Notes: generated by a model not told the origin, from the sequence alone. A stretch of DNA of 64,000 nucleotides from Mucilaginibacter robiniae (GCF_012849215.1 NZ_CP051682.1:1488001-1552000); one strand, 5' to 3'; positions 18,462-27,495 are shown, numbered from the stretch's first letter. Translations and numbers: made by a program.

Positions 18462-18545
18462 AAGAAATAAGAGCCAAAAAACAAGGTAGTACTCTAGTAT
18501 TTACTAAATACAATATTACTACTTGATCCTTGGCTCTTATTTCTT
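18462..18545. repeat. Long-loop inverted repeat after pepP (AAGAAATAAGAGCCAA)
   Basis: A perfect 16-bp inverted repeat (18462-18477 with 18530-18545) flanks a 52-base AT-rich loop between the converging pepP and pyrH genes. Simple words of this type look like a dispersed intergenic palindrome family; it could also act as a weak terminator. Confidence 0.6.
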
Positions 18546-18568
18546 GGTTCTGGTTTTGTATTCCTGTT

Positions 18569-19273
18569 CTACTTTACCAAAGTACCGATAGGTTCTCCCT
18601 CAGCTACTTTGCGGAAGTTGTCTGGCTTATTCATGTCAAATACAATAATTGGCAGCTTATTTTCCTGACATAACGTAAAAGCTGTCATATCCATTACATT
18701 CAAACCTTTATCATACACCTCCTGGAAAGTAACTTCATCATACCTAGTGGCAGTCGGGTCTTTCTCCGGATCGGCAGTGTAAATTCCATCCACACGGGTT
18801 CCTTTTAATACCACATCAGCTTTAATCTCGATAGCTCTTAATGAAGCTGCGGTATCTGTAGTAAAATAAGGGTTACCGGTACCTGCACCAAAAATCACAA
18901 TTTTACCGGTTGCCAAATGCGTCATGGCTCTGCGGCGAATGTACGGCTCGCAAATCTGCTCCATTTTAATAGCCGATTGCAGACGAGTATCTACCCCAAT
19001 ACCTTCCAGTGCACTTTGTAAAGCCATACAGTTAATTACAGTAGCCAACATACCCATGTAATCAGCCTGTGCACGTTCCATACCTGATTTTTCGGCACTT
19101 AGTCCTCTGAAAATATTACCTCCACCCACTACTACAGCAATCTCGACACCAGCTTCACTCACTGTTTTTATATCATGTGCATATTGCAGTACACGGTTAT
19201 TGTCAATACCATATTGGCGGTCACCCATTAACGATTCGCCACTTAGTTTCAGTAAAATTCTTTTGTATTTCAT
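18569..19273 (-). CDS. pyrH: UMP kinase
   Basis: The 234-aa protein begins [16 protein letters not shown] and contains the [10 protein letters not shown] nucleotide-binding segment and the [13 protein letters not shown] motif diagnostic of bacterial UMP kinases. It phosphorylates UMP to UDP with ATP and is a hexamer regulated by GTP and UTP in characterised species. It follows nagA by 38 bp on the same strand. It lies near rpsB-tsf, as in many bacteria, but nagA has come between them. Confidence 0.97.
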   Translation of the reverse strand: MKYKRILLKLSGESLMGDRQYGIDNNRVLQYAHDIKTVSEAGVEIAVVVGGGNIFRGLSAEKSGMERAQADYMGMLATVINCMALQSALEGIGVDTRLQSAIKMEQICEPYIRRRAMTHLATGKIVIFGAGTGNPYFTTDTAASLRAIEIKADVVLKGTRVDGIYTADPEKDPTATRYDEVTFQEVYDKGLNVMDMTAFTLCQENKLPIIVFDMNKPDNFRKVAEGEPIGTLVK

Positions 19274-19311
19274 GCAGAATGCGTGTTTATAGTGTTTTAG
19301 TTAATATAATG

Positions 19312-20421
19312 TTAGTATCGTTTACCTTTATAATACGTGAACTGAATGTTAAATTCCGAGTCAAAAATAATTAAATCCGCGTCATATCCGGCTTCAACTT
19401 TTCCTTTACTTGCTAATGCGGCTAGTTGCGCGGGATAAAGTGATGCCATATTCACAGCTTCGCCTAAGCTGATTCCCGCATGTTGTACACAGTTCTGCAC
19501 AGCTTTCAACAATGTTAAGGCAGAACCTGACAGGATTCCATCAGGCATTACATATCTATTCTTATCAAATCGATGTGGGTATACCCCATCAGTTGATTCA
19601 GTAACTGCATCGGTTATCAGAAACAGCTTATCCCCCAATTCGCGTTTGGCTAACCGAATCATGGAAAAATCAACATGTACGCCATCAGCTACAATGCTGG
19701 TGTAAGGTTTATGTTCAAATATGGCAGGTATAATGCCGGGTACCCGATCATGCATAGGCGGCATAGCATTATACAAATGTGTTATTGCATTGATGGGCTT
19801 GTTGATGAAATCTTTTGCCTGCTGATAAGTAGCATCACTATGCCCTGATGAAAGGATAATGTTCTGCTGCGCTAAATACTCGAGCACTTCGGCATCTTGC
19901 AGTTCGGGAGCCAGCGTAATCATCTTGATTTTACCTTCGCCCAAATTAATCCAATTCGTTATTTCTTTCAGAGTAGCTTTTTTGATGTGCTGCTCAAGAT
20001 GTGCACCTCTACGTAACGGATTGATATACGACCCTTCCATGTGCAAACCTAGAAAGCTACCTATAGCTTGCGGCCGGTAAGCCTTAGCCGCCTCTATAGC
20101 TTTTACAACCACTTCATCAATATTGGTAGCCACAGTTGCTAAAAAGCCCGTACAGCCTTTCTGTAGTAAATCAAGCTCCATTTCCTGCAAAGCTGCTACT
20201 GATGGATGCCCACCAAACAACTGCTTTCCACTACCGTAAATTTGTAAATCAATTAACCCTGGTGCTAAGTAAGCACCTTTTAAGTCAATACGCTCAGCCT
20301 GAGCTGGTATTTCACTTACAGAAATTACCGCCTGAATTTGACTATTCTCAATAATAACAGCTTTACCATCAGTAACCTGACCGTTAAATACGATAAGAGT
20401 ATTGTATAAAGCTGTTAACAT
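19312..20421 (-). CDS. nagA: N-acetylglucosamine-6-phosphate deacetylase
   Basis: From the ATG at 20421 the protein has 369 residues (a TTG at 20448 would add nine). The amidohydrolase features are LAPGLIDLQIYGSG (Gln in place of the first His, as in the single-metal E. coli enzyme), HMEGSYINPLRRGAH (metal Glu), SSGHSDATY and HLYNAMPP (metal His residues) and LITDAVTE (catalytic Asp). It deacetylates GlcNAc-6-phosphate during cell-wall or chitin sugar recycling. The last genes of the ribosomal operon end 68 bp upstream at a strong terminator, so nagA-pyrH is a separate transcript. Confidence 0.95.
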   Translation of the reverse strand: MLTALYNTLIVFNGQVTDGKAVIIENSQIQAVISVSEIPAQAERIDLKGAYLAPGLIDLQIYGSGKQLFGGHPSVAALQEMELDLLQKGCTGFLATVATNIDEVVVKAIEAAKAYRPQAIGSFLGLHMEGSYINPLRRGAHLEQHIKKATLKEITNWINLGEGKIKMITLAPELQDAEVLEYLAQQNIILSSGHSDATYQQAKDFINKPINAITHLYNAMPPMHDRVPGIIPAIFEHKPYTSIVADGVHVDFSMIRLAKRELGDKLFLITDAVTESTDGVYPHRFDKNRYVMPDGILSGSALTLLKAVQNCVQHAGISLGEAVNMASLYPAQLAALASKGKVEAGYDADLIIFDSEFNIQFTYYKGKRY

Positions 20422-20450
20422 GGCTGTTTGAATAAAAGTAGAATGCAAAA

Positions 20451-20486
20451 AAAATCCCCGCCTTTCATAAAAGGCGGGGATTTTAA
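20451..20486 (-). terminator. Terminator of the rplM-rpsI-rpsB-tsf operon
   Basis: A perfect 15-bp stem (aaaatccccgccttt at 20451-20465, complement at 20470-20484) has a four-base loop and T-run in the minus direction, directly after the tsf stop codon. Confidence 0.92.
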
Positions 20487-20488
20487 AA

Positions 20489-21340
20489 TTAAGCTCCTAA
20501 AGCAACTCGCTTAAACGCGGTTACAGTTAAACCTTTATCAACACCACTCAGGAACTGAGCGATGCTTTTAGATGGATCTTTTACGAACTCCTGATTTAAC
20601 AGAGTTGAATCTTTATAGAATTTGTTCAGCTTACCAGCAGCAATTTTTTCTACCATGGCTTCAGGTTTACCTTCAGCACGGATTTGCTCACGAGCAATAG
20701 CTAATTCACGCTCAATAGTAGTAGCGTCAACATCATCTTTATCTAAAGCAACTGGGTTCATAGCAGCAATTTGCATAGCTACGTCTTTACCAGCTTCTTC
20801 AGCACCGGCAGGGTTAGCGCTTAAGCCAACTAATACACCTAAACGGAAGTTACCGTGAATGTAAGCCACAACTTTTCCAGCTTCTAATACTTCGTATTTA
20901 GATACACCGATCTTTTCACCAATTTTACCAGTCATGTCGGTGATAGCTTCACCTAATTTTACACGATTGGTTTCAGTGTCAATTTCCAGGTTATATAAAT
21001 CGTCTATAGTAGCTGGTTTATTTTGAACAGCAGTGTTAGCAATTGCGTTAGCAAAAGCAATAAACTCTGCATTTTTAGCTACGAAGTCAGTTTCGCAGTT
21101 TAATTCAATAATTACACCACGGTCGGCAGTTTCTGAAGTGCGGGCAATAACCACACCTTCGTTTGATTCACGGTCCTGACGGCTGGCAGCTACTTTAGCT
21201 CCTTTTTTTCTTAAGTAATCAATGGCTGCTTCAAAATCGCCGTTGGTTTCAGTCAAAGCTTTTTTGCAGTCCATCATACCTGCACCTGTTTGCTGGCGCA
21301 GTTTGTTAACGTCTGATGCAGAAATTTGTACTGTAGACAT
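20489..21340 (-). CDS. tsf: Translation elongation factor Ts
   Basis: The 283-aa protein begins with the UBA-like N-terminal domain (VNKLRQQTGAGMMDCKKALTE) and contains the TDFVAKN core motif of the EF-Tu-interacting region. It exchanges GDP for GTP on EF-Tu. It is the last gene of rplM-rpsI-rpsB-tsf, 178 bp after rpsB, and is followed immediately by a strong terminator. Confidence 0.98.
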   Translation of the reverse strand: MSTVQISASDVNKLRQQTGAGMMDCKKALTETNGDFEAAIDYLRKKGAKVAASRQDRESNEGVVIARTSETADRGVIIELNCETDFVAKNAEFIAFANAIANTAVQNKPATIDDLYNLEIDTETNRVKLGEAITDMTGKIGEKIGVSKYEVLEAGKVVAYIHGNFRLGVLVGLSANPAGAEEAGKDVAMQIAAMNPVALDKDDVDATTIERELAIAREQIRAEGKPEAMVEKIAAGKLNKFYKDSTLLNQEFVKDPSKSIAQFLSGVDKGLTVTAFKRVALGA

Positions 21341-21518
21341 GTCTTTGTTTATTTATTAATTGTAAATAGATAATAGCAATGAGCTATTGGCTCGTTTATA
21401 CCGCTTTACAACAGTCTGTTTATAAAAATTGCGGATTGTATGTCAGATCTATCAATCTTTCCTACAATCCACAATAGTTTAATTTATTCTTTTATACGCT
21501 CTTTACAGAAGCAGGCAC

Positions 21519-22361
21519 TTATGCGCCGTGGCCTTCACTAGCGGTAACGTCAGTACTGGTTGACGGCGCTTCAGTTTCAGCAGCATTTCTGCGGCGACGG
21601 GTGTTTTCGTCACCACCATCAGCTTTAGCTTTTGATGCAGCTGCTTCTTTTTCAGCTTCGTCTTCTTTCTCGCGTTTACGCTCGTCTAAACCTTCCTGAA
21701 TAGCTTGGATAATGATACCGGTAATCAAAGAAATTGATTTAGTTGCATCATCGTTAGCCGGGATAGGGAAATCGATGTTTGAAGGATCAGAGTTAGTATC
21801 CACCATGGCAAAGGTTGGGATATTTAACTTCAAAGCTTCAGAAACAGCGATGTGCTCTTTCTTAACGTCGATCAGGAACAGAGCAGCTGGTAAACGGTTC
21901 AGGTCAGAAATACCACCTAATAAAGTTTCCAGTTTTACACGCTCACGCTGAATCATCAGACGCTCTTTTTTAGAAAGGTTGCTGTAAGTACCATCTTTAG
22001 TCAATTTATCGATGTTTGACATCTTTTTGATTGACTTACGTACAGTAGCAAAGTTAGTTAACATACCACCTAACCAACGCTCGGTTACGAAAGGCATGTT
22101 TACGGTTTTAGCATAATCAGCTACGATATCTTTTGCTTGCTTTTTAGTAGCTACAAATAATACTTTACGGCCTGATTTTACTATTTGTTTGATAGCCGCT
22201 GCGGCATCTTCAACCTTACTTAAGGTTTTATTTAAATCGATAATATGGATACCGTTACGCTCCATGAAAATGTACTGAGCCATTTTCGGATCCCATTTGC
22301 GGGTAAGGTGACCAAAGTGTACACCTGCATCCAGTAAGTCCTGATATGTTGTTCTTGCCAT
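21519..22361 (-). CDS. rpsB: 30S ribosomal protein S2
   Basis: The 280-aa product has the S2 signature segments AGVHFGHLTRKWDPKM and TERWLGGMLTNF. After about residue 230 it carries a charged, low-complexity extension rich in Ala, Glu, Lys and Arg, longer than in E. coli but common in Bacteroidota. Its ATG is preceded at optimal distance by a perfect Shine-Dalgarno AAGGAGG, which none of the other three genes of the operon has. The gene follows rpsI by 21 bp. Confidence 0.98.
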   Translation of the reverse strand: MARTTYQDLLDAGVHFGHLTRKWDPKMAQYIFMERNGIHIIDLNKTLSKVEDAAAAIKQIVKSGRKVLFVATKKQAKDIVADYAKTVNMPFVTERWLGGMLTNFATVRKSIKKMSNIDKLTKDGTYSNLSKKERLMIQRERVKLETLLGGISDLNRLPAALFLIDVKKEHIAVSEALKLNIPTFAMVDTNSDPSNIDFPIPANDDATKSISLITGIIIQAIQEGLDERKREKEDEAEKEAAASKAKADGGDENTRRRRNAAETEAPSTSTDVTASEGHGA

Positions 22362-22369
22362 TGTTGTGT

Positions 22370-22376
22370 CCTCCTT
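22370..22376 (-). promoter_or_regulatory. Perfect Shine-Dalgarno site before rpsB
   Basis: AAGGAGG on the minus strand, eight bases before the rpsB ATG. Shine-Dalgarno sites are strongly depleted in Bacteroidota and are absent before rplM, rpsI and tsf here, so this one is unusual and may have a specific regulatory role. Confidence 0.8.
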
Positions 22377-22382
22377 AAAAAA

Positions 22383-22769
22383 TTAACGTTTACTGAATTG
22401 GAATCTTCTGCGTGCTTTACGGCGACCTGGTTTTTTACGTTCCACCATACGTGGGTCACGAGTCATTAAACCTTTAGCGCGTAGAGCTGGTTTTTTCTCC
22501 GCATCAAGTTCAACAATAGCTTTAGCGATAGCTAAACGAACAGCTTCTGCTTGTCCTTTTACACCACCACCGGTTACGTTAGCAACCACGTCAAATTTAC
22601 CCTCTGAACCAGAAACCAGTAAAGATTGAGTAGCTACGTATTGTAAAGGTAAGGTAGGGAAATATTCTTTGTAATCTTTACCGTTAACGGTAAGGGCGCC
22701 ACTGCCTTCGTTTAAGTAAACGCGGGCAACAGCTGTTTTTCTTCTGCCTGAAGTGTTAGTTGTTGGCAT
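22383..22769 (-). CDS. rpsI: 30S ribosomal protein S9
   Basis: The 128-aa protein shows S9 features: SGRRKTAVARVYL at the N-terminus, GGGVKGQAEAVRLAIAKA in the middle, and the C-terminal basic tail ending RRFQFSKR that reaches toward the P-site tRNA. It lies 26 bp after rplM in the conserved rplM-rpsI pair. Confidence 0.98.
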   Translation of the reverse strand: MPTTNTSGRRKTAVARVYLNEGSGALTVNGKDYKEYFPTLPLQYVATQSLLVSGSEGKFDVVANVTGGGVKGQAEAVRLAIAKAIVELDAEKKPALRAKGLMTRDPRMVERKKPGRRKARRRFQFSKR

Positions 22770-22795
22770 TTCTTTTCTCGTTTTAAATTAAAAAG

Positions 22796-23233
22796 TTAAA
22801 TGGTTTTTGGGTTTTGTGCAGCGTGCGGATGCTCGGCGCCGGCATAAACATACAGGTTGCCATAAATAGCTCTGCCCAAACGATTTTTAGGTAACATACC
22901 ACGAACGGCTTTTTCAATTACACGCTCAGGGAATTTAGCCATTAACTCCTTAGGAGAAATGAAACGCTGACCACCAGGGTAACCAGTGTAAGAAACATAT
23001 TGCTTGTCGCTGAATTTGTTTCCGGTCAGTTTTACCTTGTCTGCATTGATAACAATCACGTTATCACCGCAGTCTACGTTTGGGGTGAAGCCTGGCTTGT
23101 GTTTTCCTCTGATGATTGATGCAATCTTAGAGGTTAAGCGCCCCAAAATCTCGCCTTGTGCGTCAACAACTACCCATTCCTTGTTAACGGTCTTTTTGTT
23201 GGCTGAGACAGTTTTGTAACTTAACGTATTCAC
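22796..23233 (-). CDS. rplM: 50S ribosomal protein L13
   Basis: The 145-aa protein has the L13 pattern: VVDAQGEILGRLTSKIA near residue 22, GDNVIVINADKVKLTGNK and the AVRGMLPKNRLGR segment around residue 110. It is the first gene of the operon. A promoter with both -33 and -7 elements lies 55-85 bases upstream, with a small hairpin at the start of the leader. Confidence 0.98.
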   Translation of the reverse strand: MNTLSYKTVSANKKTVNKEWVVVDAQGEILGRLTSKIASIIRGKHKPGFTPNVDCGDNVIVINADKVKLTGNKFSDKQYVSYTGYPGGQRFISPKELMAKFPERVIEKAVRGMLPKNRLGRAIYGNLYVYAGAEHPHAAQNPKTI

Positions 23234-23287
23234 TTGCTTTATATTAAATTAATTAAACAGTTTACTATACCCCGTAATTTCGGGACT

Positions 23288-23318
23288 GCAAAGATACGAG
23301 TATTTCTTTGACGTGCAA
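23288..23318 (-). promoter_or_regulatory. Promoter of the rplM-rpsI-rpsB-tsf operon
   Basis: On the minus strand a -33 TTG (23316-23318) is followed after 19 bases by TATCTTTGC (23288-23296), a full match to the Bacteroidota vegetative consensus. Transcription should begin near 23281, where CCCG and CGGG (23271-23284) could fold into a small hairpin. Confidence 0.75.
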
Positions 23319-23426
23319 GTGGTTTGCTGCTAATTTTTATGTAAATCAGCTGGTTAAATCAGCAATATAATCTGTAAAAATAGTTAAGAGCTAAATATTT
23401 CCGTTTTACAGCATTTGTGCTTTCTA

Positions 23427-23434
23427 TATCTTTG
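23427..23434 (+). promoter_or_regulatory. -7 box for the exported Nif3-like gene
   Basis: TATCTTTG, 15 bases before the ATG at 23450. It argues against the longer frame starting at 23417, which would begin upstream of the transcription start. Confidence 0.6.
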
Positions 23435-23449
23435 AAAAAATTAATCCTC

Positions 23450-24373
23450 ATGCCAAATAAGCCTGCTAACCCAGACGATTCTATCAACCGCCGGAAATTT
23501 ATTCATCATACGGCTGGTGCCGCAGGCGCTGCACTACTATTTTCTGCACCGCTGGTAAGCCATGCAGCAAATTTTTTAGATGCAGAACCTATAACCGTTG
23601 GACAGATTATGGATAAGTTTATCAGCCAGATCCCAAATGCACCCTTCCCTAACACGGTAGATACTTTAAAAGCAGGCAACCGGGATATTCAGGTAACCGG
23701 CGTGGTAACTACTATGTTTGCTACCATTGAGCTAATTAAAAAAGCTATAGACCTGAATGCCAATTTTATTATTGCACACGAGCCTACTTTTTACAACCAT
23801 GCTGATAATACCCAATGGCTGGAGCACGATGAGGTTTACCGCTACAAAACCGATCTATTGAGAAAACACAACATAGCGATATGGCGCAACCACGACTATA
23901 TACATAGCCTGGCTGCCGATGGTGTTGTAAAAGGCGCTGTTGACCAATTAGGGTGGCAAAAATTTAGCACTTCCAGCCAGTACATTTATAATTTGCCGCC
24001 TACAACACTGGCTAATATCATTGCGCATGCCAAGAAAAGTTTAAACATTCAAATGGTACGTTATATTGGTAACACGCAGCAAGTATGTAAAAGCGCCATT
24101 TATATGCCGGGTTCGGCTGGTGGCCAACGCCAAATTGAGGCCATCAGCAAGTATCAGCCTGATGTAGCTTTGTGTGGTGAGTTATCGGAATGGGAAACGG
24201 CCGAATATATCAGAGATGCCCGGGCTACCGGCAAAACCACGGCGCTAGTTGTATTAGGACATATTGCCAGCGAAGAGCCAGGCTCAGCATTTATGGCGCA
24301 ATGGCTGAAACAGCATATACCAGAAGTTAAGGTAACACATATCCCAACAGGCAATTCGCTGTCGTTTATGTAA
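23450..24373 (+). CDS. Nif3-like dinuclear metal centre protein with a Tat signal
   Basis: The 307-aa product carries a twin-arginine signal (NRRKFIHHTAGAAGAALLF, residues about 14-32, with a probable cut after SHAA), then a Nif3/YbgI-like domain. The metal-site motifs are IIAHEPTFYNH (around 118-128, with HEP where cytosolic members have HHP) and the C-terminal GHIASEEPGS (His and Glu ligands). Characterised Nif3 proteins are cytosolic hexamers with uncertain hydrolase activity, so an exported, folded, metal-loaded form is unusual. The ATG at 23450 is chosen because a -7 box lies just upstream. It is transcribed divergently from rplM. Confidence 0.85.
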   Translation: MPNKPANPDDSINRRKFIHHTAGAAGAALLFSAPLVSHAANFLDAEPITVGQIMDKFISQIPNAPFPNTVDTLKAGNRDIQVTGVVTTMFATIELIKKAIDLNANFIIAHEPTFYNHADNTQWLEHDEVYRYKTDLLRKHNIAIWRNHDYIHSLAADGVVKGAVDQLGWQKFSTSSQYIYNLPPTTLANIIAHAKKSLNIQMVRYIGNTQQVCKSAIYMPGSAGGQRQIEAISKYQPDVALCGELSEWETAEYIRDARATGKTTALVVLGHIASEEPGSAFMAQWLKQHIPEVKVTHIPTGNSLSFM

Positions 24374-24412
24374 GATGATGCAAAATGTTGAATGATTTGC
24401 TTACTGTTACAG

Positions 24413-24489
24413 GTGTTACATGTTTCAGTGTGTAACACCCTGTAACACTGACAAACTATTGGCAGTGGTGGCACTAGTTTGTCAGTGTT
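24413..24489. repeat. Tandem hairpins downstream of the Nif3-like gene
   Basis: Two adjacent inverted repeats lie here: gtgttaca/tgtaacac (24413-24420 with 24431-24438) and the 14-bp aacactgacaaact/agtttgtcagtgtt (24444-24457 with 24476-24489). They share the words 'gtaacac' and 'cactgacaaac' and may form alternative structures. Nothing else is recognisable in the 330-base gap 24374-24703, which is AT-rich. Confidence 0.6.
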
Positions 24490-24703
24490 TATGGTTAAGC
24501 AAATAAGATTTACATAGTTTATTACATAGATAATAATAGTGATAATTCTACAACAATTATCAATCATCAGTTACTAAGACAATTGTTCCATAAGCATACC
24601 TCGTTTCTCTTGAAAACTGATATTTTATTTTACTCAAATTAATATTTGGCAATTAGTTTTTCAGTAGGCGCTTTTTATCTTTAATCAGTAATAACTCCAG
24701 TAC

Positions 24704-25264
24704 CTATTCTCTATACATTCCAATAACTTTTAAGATTTCTTTTAAATTTGGATATTGCTGTCCAATTGGTATATCTTCATAAATAGGAAATGTCACCTTA
24801 TTTCCTACACTGTATTGTAAAAGTCCGGATTTCAACTCACTCATATAAACAAGCTGAGGTTTTTTGCCATCATCAATAATATAAGACCTATAATAGAATG
24901 TAGCTTTTATATGATACTTTTCATTTGGAGCTTTGTGAACAGAATTTACATTAAGAGATTCAAACTCAAATATTGTATCAACTTCAATTACACTCTGCAC
25001 TTGAAATATTGTTAAATGTGCAGATACATTCTTCCAAGAGTTGATGACATGCTTGCCGACCTTTTTTCTTGAATACTTACAGTTTGTCAGATTCAACTTT
25101 GCATATTTTTCAAATATTTCAAAGTGATATTTACTTGGTTGCCCAACGTAATAACCATGCTCCTCGGCCAAAATGGCTTTATCTTTTCTAAGATCAGCCG
25201 CTAAATGCAACGTATCAGTAGGCTGAGAAAAAATCATGGTAAACATGAATAGCAAGTGCATCAT
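24704..25264 (-). CDS. Hypothetical exported protein
   Basis: The 186-aa protein has a short hydrophobic N-terminus (HLLFMFTMIFSQP) that could be a signal peptide, followed by a soluble, beta-rich sequence with no motif I recognise. The gene is noticeably more AT-rich than its neighbours, has Lys/Asn/Ile-rich codon use and stands alone in AT-rich flanks. That is compatible with a recent acquisition or an orphan gene under weak constraint. No function can be assigned. Confidence 0.6.
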   Translation of the reverse strand: MMHLLFMFTMIFSQPTDTLHLAADLRKDKAILAEEHGYYVGQPSKYHFEIFEKYAKLNLTNCKYSRKKVGKHVINSWKNVSAHLTIFQVQSVIEVDTIFEFESLNVNSVHKAPNEKYHIKATFYYRSYIIDDGKKPQLVYMSELKSGLLQYSVGNKVTFPIYEDIPIGQQYPNLKEILKVIGMYRE

Positions 25265-25422
25265 AATTCAGTTTTATATTGAATACGAATAATTTTAGAG
25301 TACCTGTCAAAATCTATCTGAACATAATTAAAGTAAAAGTGATCAATCAATTTATAATCTTAACGCAACAAAACAAATTTGATATTACCTAACCTGTTAC
25401 ATAGCCTGATTATTGTATATAC

Positions 25423-26457
25423 ATGGATATGAAACAAATTCGTTTAAGCGTGCTGGATCAGTCGCCAGTACGTAAAGGCGTTACTGCCGAGCAAGCCGTA
25501 CAAGAAACTATTGAACTGGCCCGCTTTGTCGACCAACTAGGTTATACCCGTTTCTGGATATCAGAACACCATAATATAGGCAGCCTTGCCGGCTCCACGC
25601 CCGAAGTACTGCTAGCTTACCTGGGCAGCCAAACTAAAAACCTGCGTATAGGCTCAGGCGGCATTATGCTGCCTAACCATAGCGCTTTAAAAGTAGCCGA
25701 AAACTTCCGAATGCTGGAAGCCTTGTTTCCAGGCCGGGTAGATTTGGGTATGGGCCGCGCACCAGGCACCGACCGCCTTACGGCTTCGGTACTTAACCCA
25801 TCCAACCAATTCAGTGAACAAGCTTTTGTTGAACAGTTGATGGACTTGCAGAATTATTTTCATGATACTGCCGAAAACGGCCCGGTTGGCACCAAAATAC
25901 GCGCCATTCCACAAGTACAAACGGTACCGGCTACCTGGTTGCTTAGCAGCAGCGGACAAAGCAGCATGTTTGCTTCCCATTTTGGAATGGGTTTTTCGTT
26001 TGCGCACTTTATTAATCCAGTAGGCGGCGCACAGGCTGTACAACTTTACCGCAGCCGTTTCCAGCCATCAGCTGATTTGGCTCAACCCGAAACTAATGTA
26101 GCCTTATTTGTTTTCTGTTCGGAAGATGAAGAAAGAATACAACAGCAACAAGCTTTGATGGACTACCGGTTTACACAACTGGAAAAAGGCGGCAACCTGA
26201 TGCCGGTAAACTATAATGATATTAAAAATGTAACATACACCTTAGCCGAGCAGGAGCGCATTAAACTTAACCGCCGACGTGTAGTTACAGGTACTCCTGA
26301 TGTGGTAAAAGCGCAGCTTACCCAAATGGCCAATACCTATGAGGTAAATGAACTCATAGCCGTTACCATCACCGAGCATTTTGAAGACCGTTTGCAATCG
26401 TATCAGCTTTTAGCCGAACAATTTGGTATTCTTGAACCCCAAGCGATTATCAATTAA
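25423..26457 (+). CDS. LLM-class flavin-dependent oxidoreductase (luciferase-like)
   Basis: The 344-aa protein matches the bacterial luciferase-like monooxygenase superfamily: SVLDQSPV at the start, YTRFWISEHHN around residue 45 and the GSGGIMLPNHSALKVAENFRMLEALFPGRVDLGMGRAPGTD region (about 85-125). It is the 'group 1' form without known substrate. These enzymes use reduced FMN and oxygen, or F420 in other lineages. It probably stands alone; 64 bp downstream begins the region containing the desaturase promoter. Confidence 0.9.
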   Translation: MDMKQIRLSVLDQSPVRKGVTAEQAVQETIELARFVDQLGYTRFWISEHHNIGSLAGSTPEVLLAYLGSQTKNLRIGSGGIMLPNHSALKVAENFRMLEALFPGRVDLGMGRAPGTDRLTASVLNPSNQFSEQAFVEQLMDLQNYFHDTAENGPVGTKIRAIPQVQTVPATWLLSSSGQSSMFASHFGMGFSFAHFINPVGGAQAVQLYRSRFQPSADLAQPETNVALFVFCSEDEERIQQQQALMDYRFTQLEKGGNLMPVNYNDIKNVTYTLAEQERIKLNRRRVVTGTPDVVKAQLTQMANTYEVNELIAVTITEHFEDRLQSYQLLAEQFGILEPQAIIN

Positions 26458-26546
26458 TAAAAATATATGTGGTAATTGGTAAAACTAGTTAGGTTTCAAA
26501 ATCGTTTAAAAGCATTCAAAAGTGTTATTATTCCATAATTTAATAG

Positions 26547-26554
26547 TACTTTTG
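26547..26554 (+). promoter_or_regulatory. -7 box for the desaturase gene
   Basis: TACTTTTG fits TAnnTTTG. It lies inside the long open frame that begins at 26522, which shows that the true start must be downstream of about 26561. Confidence 0.55.
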
Positions 26555-26608
26555 CAGCCAATTATTAACTATTACGATAATTTATATACTCATTATACAT
26601 TACATACT

Positions 26609-27346
26609 GTGATAATCATTATCTTTTTTGTAGCCCACTGGTTCTTGTCTTTGTTCTTTCAAACCTTTTATCTGCACCGGTATGCGGCGCATAAAATGTT
26701 TACAACGCACAAAATCACTGAGCGTATTTTTCACACGTTAACTTTTATCAGCCAGGGTTCTTCTTTCCTGAATCCGAGAGCTTATGCAATTATGCACCGT
26801 GAGCACCATGCTTACAGTGATACTGAAAAAGATCCGCATTCGCCTCACTTCTTTACCGATGTATTTCAGATGATGTACCGTACAGCTATCAGCTTTCGTG
26901 AACACGAACGCAGAGTGAAAGAACCGGAAGCACGCTTTAAAGGCAATTACCCGGAATGGCGACTAATAGATTATTATGGTTCATTAAATTCAACCCGTTT
27001 GATGTTTGGGCTATTATACGCTTGGTTTTATGTAGCTTTTGCTACCCAGTGGTGGATGTTTTTACTGTTGCCTATCCAATTTATTATGGGCCCGTTACAT
27101 GGCGCTATTGTTAACTGGTGCGGTCATAAATATGGCTACTCTAACTTTGATAATGGCGATAAATCAAAAAATACTACACCTTTCGACTTTTTCATGTTAG
27201 GCGAACTGTTCCAGAACAATCACCATAAATTTCCAAACAGCCCTAACTTTGGCAAACGCTGGTTTGAAGTTGACCCGGTTTACCCGGTAATGAAAGCCCT
27301 GCATTGGATGCGCATTATTAAAATGCGTAAACCATCAATAGCTTAA
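26609..27346 (+). CDS. Membrane fatty-acid (acyl-CoA type) desaturase
   Basis: The three histidine boxes of the membrane di-iron desaturases are present: HRYAAH, HREHHAYSD and NNHHKF. Hydrophobic spans flank them, including FFVAHWFLSLFFQTFYL and LYAWFYVAFATQWWMFLLL. The family inserts a double bond into saturated acyl chains to adjust membrane fluidity. I choose the GTG at 26609 (245 aa) because family homology begins near there and a promoter box lies at 26547; the frame upstream to 26522 has no start that would be transcribed. The start remains uncertain. A strong terminator follows. Confidence 0.82.
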   Translation: MIIIIFFVAHWFLSLFFQTFYLHRYAAHKMFTTHKITERIFHTLTFISQGSSFLNPRAYAIMHREHHAYSDTEKDPHSPHFFTDVFQMMYRTAISFREHERRVKEPEARFKGNYPEWRLIDYYGSLNSTRLMFGLLYAWFYVAFATQWWMFLLLPIQFIMGPLHGAIVNWCGHKYGYSNFDNGDKSKNTTPFDFFMLGELFQNNHHKFPNSPNFGKRWFEVDPVYPVMKALHWMRIIKMRKPSIA

Positions 27347-27364
27347 GCTAAAAGGAAAATAATT

Positions 27365-27410
27365 AAAGAAAAAAGCCTGCCCTTTTGAAAAAGGCAGGCT
27401 TTTTTCTTTT
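27365..27410 (+). terminator. Terminator after the desaturase gene
   Basis: The arm aaaaaagcctgcc (27369-27381) pairs with its complement (27393-27405), closed by a short T/A loop and followed by a T-run. Confidence 0.9.
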
Positions 27411-27495
27411 GTAAATACCTCAACAAGCTTATTACGTAACACAACTGTTAGAAAAGTCTTGAGTATTGCCGCTGTACTCTTGATACTAAAACACC

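Noticed and set aside
26522..26608. Upstream extension of the desaturase to a GTG at 26522
   Set aside because: A -7 promoter box at 26547-26554 lies inside it, so this part would not be transcribed from that promoter; family homology begins later.
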